This document shows, one piece after another, positions 59,101 through 64,000 of a DNA stretch of 64,000 nt (its first letter is position 1; each line of letters opens with the position of its first letter). The translations under genes and the position numbers were made by a program. The notes beneath the pieces are model-generated. The model did not search any database. It was not told the DNA's origin and saw only the letters and a program-made list of their open reading frames with translations. The DNA is from Winogradskyella echinorum (GTDB taxonomy: Bacteria; Bacteroidota; Bacteroidia; Flavobacteriales; Flavobacteriaceae): assembly GCF_014297365.1 (NCBI RefSeq), contig NZ_JACOQD010000001.1, forward strand, positions 930,001 to 994,000, given 5' to 3'.

Positions 59101-61548
59101 TTAGAAACTCTTATTCAATGATATCGTCTTTTCTTCAAAAATAAAGGATCCATCATTAGCTATACCTTCAATATATAAGGTTACTGGTACTTCTGGTTGT
59201 TTTATTTTAATACTAATATCTCCATTAGCATCTGTTACAAGTTCTGGCTTCCACGATATTGTTCCATAACCTTTGTAGAAATCATCATTATAGTATCTGT
59301 ACTTTGGTACGTAGAACTTTTTCTTTCCGCTAAATGTTAAAGGAAGGCTATATTTTTGGGCAGTCTCTCTGTTTACAGATTTATATGCACTGCCTTGTAG
59401 TGTATAAATTTTTATAACACCTTGATTACCTCTTATACCCATACCAAAACCTGAAGGGTCTAATTCTACATAATCTATATTACTCATTGGCATTTGTGAA
59501 AATATAGAAGTATCCATAATCTGCATGCCATCCAAAAACATTAAAGCTCCCGTATTAGATAATCTACCATTTTCTGCTTCACCTTCGACTCCATTACCTC
59601 CAAATGATCCTCTATCATTCCTCCTAAAGCTGGCAGAAAAAGATCCAAGTCCATCCGAAACACTCAGGTTAGACTGTGCTAAATACGCCCCAAGAGTATA
59701 GTAATTAAGCCTATCTAATTGAGTAGGTATCTTAATTCTACCATAGCTATGTTGGCCAAGTTCTAACATTCTTACCCTAATTTTATCTAATTCAGTTTCT
59801 ACAACTACCTCATCTAATTCGTGAATGTTATTTAAGTTTTCAAATATCACTTTATTTTTTAAACCCGTTAAAGTTGCATAATCTGCCTTTGGATTTAATA
59901 CTTTTTTAGTTGTATTAAGAAAAGGAATCTCATTAGGATATGATTGTAAATACAGCTTAGCAGGAGAAAGCAAATCTTTAGCCTTTACTTCTGATAAAAA
60001 CATACTATCTTTTTCAGAAATAAAAATGTTTTCTAAAATAAACGTTTTATCTGTTTCGCTAGCTTCAAACAACTTAGGTTCTTGATCAGCAATGGCATGT
60101 AACATATATTTACTGCTTGGTCCTCTTACCTCTTTATTAACATTTGCTCTTAACGTAAATCCTTGCTCAAATGGGTAAGTAAGGTATTCTGCCGGTTTAA
60201 AAATATGTTGCCAATCATAACTACTCCATCCTTGCGTGATTAAAAGATTGTCTAATTCCATCTGCTTTTCTTGGCTTATATCTGTAAAATAATATTTGGC
60301 CTGTTCTATCGTACCGTTTACATAAGGTTGCAAATAAGTATATGATAAGATATTATGATGCCTACCATAAGATTTCGTTTCTTGAGGTAAAACAGAAACA
60401 CTAAGATTATTAAATTGTTGAGCACTGATATCTTTAAAATTCAGTTTCATTGTAATAGAATCACCTGCCTTAGATGCCGATAAATTACTAGATGTTATTA
60501 CGTCAATACCATTATAATTAAAAAACAAACGTTCTATGATAGGCTGATTTTTTTCATTAAATAATGTAAGAATATTAACTCCAGGAGTTAACATTTCTAA
60601 ATCAAATACAGTTAGAATATCCAATTGATTATTAAATACGATATCTAAAACTTCAATTTTTTCACCATTATGTACTGTAAGGCTGTAAGGTTTGTTTTTA
60701 ATATGCTTTAAGCTCTCTTTATTAGTTGTTAAAGAAACAATAGCTTTGTTTTTATGATTTACAAGAGACATGGTAACACCAATAGATTCTATCTTTTCAT
60801 TTAATGTAAAGCTGTAATCCTTGTTAAGATAGCTTAGATTTACTTTGTAGCTATTCCCTATCTCTGCCAATAAAGGGAACTTACCTATACCAAATTGGTT
60901 GACCTCAAATTGTGTAACAAGGTTATCCTTTTGATCTCTTACTTCACCTTTTACAGAAGCCACTCCATATCCTTTAGAGTCTTTTAAAACCACACCAACA
61001 TTGTTAATTACACCATTAAGTAAATGACCACCTTCTGGCAAGAATTGTGCGTCAATAGCATTTTCTACATTTGCAGTTTCTAAATATTCTTCGGCTTTTG
61101 GATCAATTATCCTTACAGATTCTATAAAATAATTTTGCTCGTTAAAATTCCGCATCCAATTTGTGTAAGCCTTAAACGTGTAGTAACCAGAAGTAAAACT
61201 AGAATCTAACTCAATAATATTAGAGGCGACACCATTTTCTACCTTGAGTAGCTTTTTTTGTAGAACATTATTCTTTTCATCTTCTATACTTACATAAAGA
61301 TTGGTAGTGACCAATGAAGGTTTTTTATCTTTTTTATCGAGCACATAGGCTGTAAATCCAATACTTTCACCTTTTATATAAGTCGATTTATTAAGGTGAA
61401 CATAGACAACTTCTCTTGCGTCTGAAGTGTAATCTTCGTAACTGTCTAATATATCAATTGGGTCTTCTTGGGCAGTTAATAGATTAAAACTTAAGAAAGT
61501 AATAAAGAAAACTAATTTTGAAACTGAAAAAAGAGTAGAGTTTTTCAT
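59101..61548 (-). CDS. Large secreted MG2/plug-like protein (copy 2 of 3)
   Basis: 815 residues, same plan as copy 1: signal peptide to LTAQ, MG2-like N-terminal half, then a plug-like part (LDEVVVETELDKIRVRMLEL, LMFLDGMQIMDTSIFSQMPM, YVELDPSGFGMGIRGNQGVI). Over the first about 450 residues I see only four substitutions from copy 1 (SGAREV to SDAREV; TTTVENT to TANVENA). From QHIF near residue 453 the two are clearly different until the last about 60 residues, which again match almost exactly. The 52-base spacers and the 5' flanks are also similar. This is a recent duplication with a diverged cassette in the middle. Confidence 0.75.
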   Translation of the reverse strand: MKNSTLFSVSKLVFFITFLSFNLLTAQEDPIDILDSYEDYTSDAREVVYVHLNKSTYIKGESIGFTAYVLDKKDKKPSLVTTNLYVSIEDEKNNVLQKKLLKVENGVASNIIELDSSFTSGYYTFKAYTNWMRNFNEQNYFIESVRIIDPKAEEYLETANVENAIDAQFLPEGGHLLNGVINNVGVVLKDSKGYGVASVKGEVRDQKDNLVTQFEVNQFGIGKFPLLAEIGNSYKVNLSYLNKDYSFTLNEKIESIGVTMSLVNHKNKAIVSLTTNKESLKHIKNKPYSLTVHNGEKIEVLDIVFNNQLDILTVFDLEMLTPGVNILTLFNEKNQPIIERLFFNYNGIDVITSSNLSASKAGDSITMKLNFKDISAQQFNNLSVSVLPQETKSYGRHHNILSYTYLQPYVNGTIEQAKYYFTDISQEKQMELDNLLITQGWSSYDWQHIFKPAEYLTYPFEQGFTLRANVNKEVRGPSSKYMLHAIADQEPKLFEASETDKTFILENIFISEKDSMFLSEVKAKDLLSPAKLYLQSYPNEIPFLNTTKKVLNPKADYATLTGLKNKVIFENLNNIHELDEVVVETELDKIRVRMLELGQHSYGRIKIPTQLDRLNYYTLGAYLAQSNLSVSDGLGSFSASFRRNDRGSFGGNGVEGEAENGRLSNTGALMFLDGMQIMDTSIFSQMPMSNIDYVELDPSGFGMGIRGNQGVIKIYTLQGSAYKSVNRETAQKYSLPLTFSGKKKFYVPKYRYYNDDFYKGYGTISWKPELVTDANGDISIKIKQPEVPVTLYIEGIANDGSFIFEEKTISLNKSF

Positions 61549-61626
61549 AATTAATGGTTTTGAGATTAATAATTGATAGCTTATAAGTAAGCATCAAAAT
61601 TTATACCAAAACCATTCTTTACAATT

Positions 61627-64000
61627 TTAGAAACTCTTATTCAATGATATGGTCTTCTCTTCAAAAACGAACGAACCATCATTGGCAACACCCTCTATAT
61701 ATAATGTAACTGGAATTCTTGGTTGAGAAAACTTAATAACGATATCGCCATTTTTATCAACAGAACATTCTGGTTTCCAATCTAAAACCCCGTAAGCTTT
61801 GAAAAAATCATCACCAGTATTTCTATATTTAGGTGCATAATATTTTTTATCTACACTAAAAACTAAAGGCAATTTAAATTGTTGCACACTATCTTGATTA
61901 TTATAACTACCTGATATTGCTGGATTAGAATAAATACGAATTGATCCATTATTTCCTCTAAGACCTTCACCAAGACCCTGTCTGTTTATTTCAATGTAAT
62001 CTATATTAGTTAAAGAATATTGAGATAAAATTGCGGTATCAACTAATTGCATATCATCAAGGTAAATAGTTGGACTAAGCACTTTGGCTTCTCCTTCACC
62101 AAATCCAGGTCTACCTCCAGAAGCACTTAAACGATCTGTTATAATAAACTGCCCTCCACTTTCATTTACATTATAGCCTTTGTAATTTAGATAACTGCCT
62201 AAAGTATTAAAGAGTAACCGATCTTCTTCTTCTACAATATCTACTTTTCCATAACGTCCTTGGCTTAATTTTTCAATACGTTGTCTTTTTCTATCTAATC
62301 TTGTCTTTACTACAACTTCGTCTAATCTTTGTACTTCACCCGTTCTATTTTCTAAAATTTTATTTCCTCTAGTAAGGCTTTCCGAAATTTTATAATCGAG
62401 TTTAGGTTTTAATACTTTAAAATCTGTTGTTAAAGTAGGAATAGAATTCGGAAAAGATTGAAAGTAAAGAGCAGCAGGAATAAGTCCGTTTACCTTTGTC
62501 ATTTTAGACATACTAATTTGGTCTTGTCCAACAGGAAATAAGTTTTCTACTATAAAACTATTTTCACCTTCTTTAAGTTCAAATATTCTTGGTTCCTCAG
62601 CACTAATAGCATGCATTAAATAATTATTTTCAGGACCCTTTGCAACATTACTAGGTAAATTTGCTTTGAGTCTAATACCTTGCTCAAAATTGTGAGTTTG
62701 ATTGTATTCATCGTTAAAAATCTGATTCCAGTCGTAACTACTCCAACCCTGAGTTAATAATAAGTTATCTAACTCGTATTGCTTTTTAGCACTAACATCT
62801 GTAAAATAGTATTTAGCTTGTTCTATTGTTCCCTTTATATATGGCTGCAAAAATGTATAAGAGACAATATTATTATGCTTATTGTAGGATTCCGTTTCAT
62901 TTGGTAAAACAGAAACGCTCAATGAGTTGTTAATCGTTGGGTCTATGTCTTTAAAGTTAAGTTTTACAGTCACAGAATCTCGACTTCGGGTTGCAGAAAT
63001 ATCACTAGAAGTTAAGACATTAATACCTTCATAATTGAAAAATAATCGTTCCGCTATAGGCTCATCATTTTCATTAAATAGTGTAAGAATATTTACTCCA
63101 GATGCACTATTACTGTAATCAATTGCTTTTGTAACAACAGTTTCATCTGTAAAATAGATATCCATAATATCGTAATTTTCACCATTATGAATCATTAAAG
63201 TATGTCTTCTATTCCTTACGCTTTCTAAGGTTTCTGTATTAGTTGTTAAAGACACAAAAATCTTGGACTTTAAACTTTTAACTGACATAATTATGCCTTT
63301 TTCTTCTATGGTTTGGTTTAAGTCTATACTAAAACCCTTGTTTGCCTTTTTGATGTTTACTTTATATGCATTCTCCTTGTCTGCTAATAACTGAAATTTG
63401 CCAATACCAAATTGATTGGTTTCAAAAGAGGATAATACTTCATTATTTTTATCTATGACCTCTCCTTTAGCATTAGAAATTCCAAAACCAAGATTATCTT
63501 TTATAACTACACCTATGTTATTTATAACTCCATTAAGCAAATGCCCACTCTCTGGTAAAAACTGTGCGTCAATGGCATTATCTATAACAGTTTCTTCTAC
63601 ATAGGCTTCATTTTCGGGATTGATAATTCTTATAGATTCGGCATAAAAATTTTGTTCATTAAAATTAAGCATCCAATTGGTGTAGGCTTTAATATTATAA
63701 TATCCTGAAGCAAAAACAGAATCAACTTCAAATGTATTTGAAGCCACTCCGTCCGTTACTTTAATTAATTTTTGCTTAAGTATATTTTTATTTTCATCCT
63801 CAATACTTACATAAAGGTTGGTGGTAAGTAGTGATGGTTTTTTATCTTTCTTATCCATCACATAAGCTGTAAAACCAATAGATTCTCCAGAAATGTACGT
63901 GGACTTGTTTAAGTGCATATACACAACCTCTCTAGCAGCATCTGTATACTCTTCGTAATATTCTAATATTTCTGAATCTTCTTGCGCACTAATAAGGAAC
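61627..64000 (-). CDS. Large secreted MG2/plug-like protein (copy 3 of 3, 5' end outside window)
   Basis: The frame is open to the window edge: codons before the Met at 63924 read FLISAQEDSEILEYYEEYT, the end of a signal peptide and the start of the mature chain, so only the first signal-peptide residues are missing. At least 790 residues. It has the same plan as copies 1 and 2 but is more diverged throughout (YMHLNKSTYISGESIGFTAY; LDEVVVKTRLDRKRQRIEKL; YIEINRQGLGEGLRGNNGSI). Its stop region is nearly the same as that of copy 2 (ending FEEKTISLNKSF). The older paralogue of the set. Confidence 0.75.
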   Translation of the reverse strand, partial: FLISAQEDSEILEYYEEYTDAAREVVYMHLNKSTYISGESIGFTAYVMDKKDKKPSLLTTNLYVSIEDENKNILKQKLIKVTDGVASNTFEVDSVFASGYYNIKAYTNWMLNFNEQNFYAESIRIINPENEAYVEETVIDNAIDAQFLPESGHLLNGVINNIGVVIKDNLGFGISNAKGEVIDKNNEVLSSFETNQFGIGKFQLLADKENAYKVNIKKANKGFSIDLNQTIEEKGIIMSVKSLKSKIFVSLTTNTETLESVRNRRHTLMIHNGENYDIMDIYFTDETVVTKAIDYSNSASGVNILTLFNENDEPIAERLFFNYEGINVLTSSDISATRSRDSVTVKLNFKDIDPTINNSLSVSVLPNETESYNKHNNIVSYTFLQPYIKGTIEQAKYYFTDVSAKKQYELDNLLLTQGWSSYDWNQIFNDEYNQTHNFEQGIRLKANLPSNVAKGPENNYLMHAISAEEPRIFELKEGENSFIVENLFPVGQDQISMSKMTKVNGLIPAALYFQSFPNSIPTLTTDFKVLKPKLDYKISESLTRGNKILENRTGEVQRLDEVVVKTRLDRKRQRIEKLSQGRYGKVDIVEEEDRLLFNTLGSYLNYKGYNVNESGGQFIITDRLSASGGRPGFGEGEAKVLSPTIYLDDMQLVDTAILSQYSLTNIDYIEINRQGLGEGLRGNNGSIRIYSNPAISGSYNNQDSVQQFKLPLVFSVDKKYYAPKYRNTGDDFFKAYGVLDWKPECSVDKNGDIVIKFSQPRIPVTLYIEGVANDGSFVFEEKTISLNKSF

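Overview
The window reads as chromosomal DNA of a marine-type member of the Flavobacteriaceae (Bacteroidota). It is AT-rich, has several type IX secretion (T9SS) C-terminal sorting domains and a PorZ-like protein, many TonB-dependent receptors, a FecI/FecR/STN-receptor signalling trio, AraC regulators, and the Bacteroidota promoter form (TTTG, about 19-21 bases, TAnnTTTG). I see no rRNA, insertion sequence, prophage or CRISPR array.

Layout. 1-16.4 kb: the 3' end of a T9SS cargo gene, a porZ-recO-TonB receptor operon, glutamate dehydrogenase, an outer-membrane barrel gene, a cystathionine gamma-synthase-type enzyme, a lipoprotein, a Na+/H+ antiporter, a DUF2200 gene, and an SDR/membrane protein/AraC operon. 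16.7-17.1 kb: a short ssb. 17.3-29.9 kb: a compact 12-gene operon with three B12-binding-type radical SAM enzymes, five methyltransferases, a nucleotidyltransferase, two glycosyltransferase-type proteins and a flippase. Its product is unknown to me. 30-32.5 kb: a secreted metalloprotease-like protein, a cupredoxin-like protein and an AhpD-like protein. 32.8-43.5 kb: a locus I interpret as uptake and breakdown of 3-hydroxybutyrate or its oligomers: AraC regulator, 3-hydroxybutyrate dehydrogenase, two alpha/beta hydrolases, a TonB receptor without SusD, a helical-repeat protein, an acyl-CoA ligase and a Na+/solute symporter. A shared AAGTCRCAC motif lies in front of both transcription units.

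44.5-49 kb is the most unusual region. Two short transcription units (promoter, folded RNA, terminator) and a TPR gene lead into a dense array of tRNA-like genes. Ten are contiguous cloverleaves spaced 3-6 bases apart. An eleventh carries a 53-base insert in its T-loop. Beyond these come tRNA halves in reversed (3' half before 5' half) order. The array is bracketed by palindromic repeats and is followed by a small Cys-rich reading frame and a gene for an SPFH/Band-7 (slipin) protein with three N-terminal beta repeats. Slipin next to tRNA-like RNA is a pairing known from RNA-repair systems, but no RNA ligase is visible here. The split or permuted tRNA halves are what I would follow up first.

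49-64 kb: a YceI/cytochrome/beta-barrel/OB-fold operon, two lipoproteins sharing a lipocalin-like domain, an ECF sigma/FecR/STN-TonB receptor trio, and three tandem large secreted proteins (MG2 N-terminal half, TonB plug-like C-terminal part). The first two of these have near-identical N-terminal halves but quite different plug regions, suggesting recent duplication and cassette-like divergence. The third runs off the window end.
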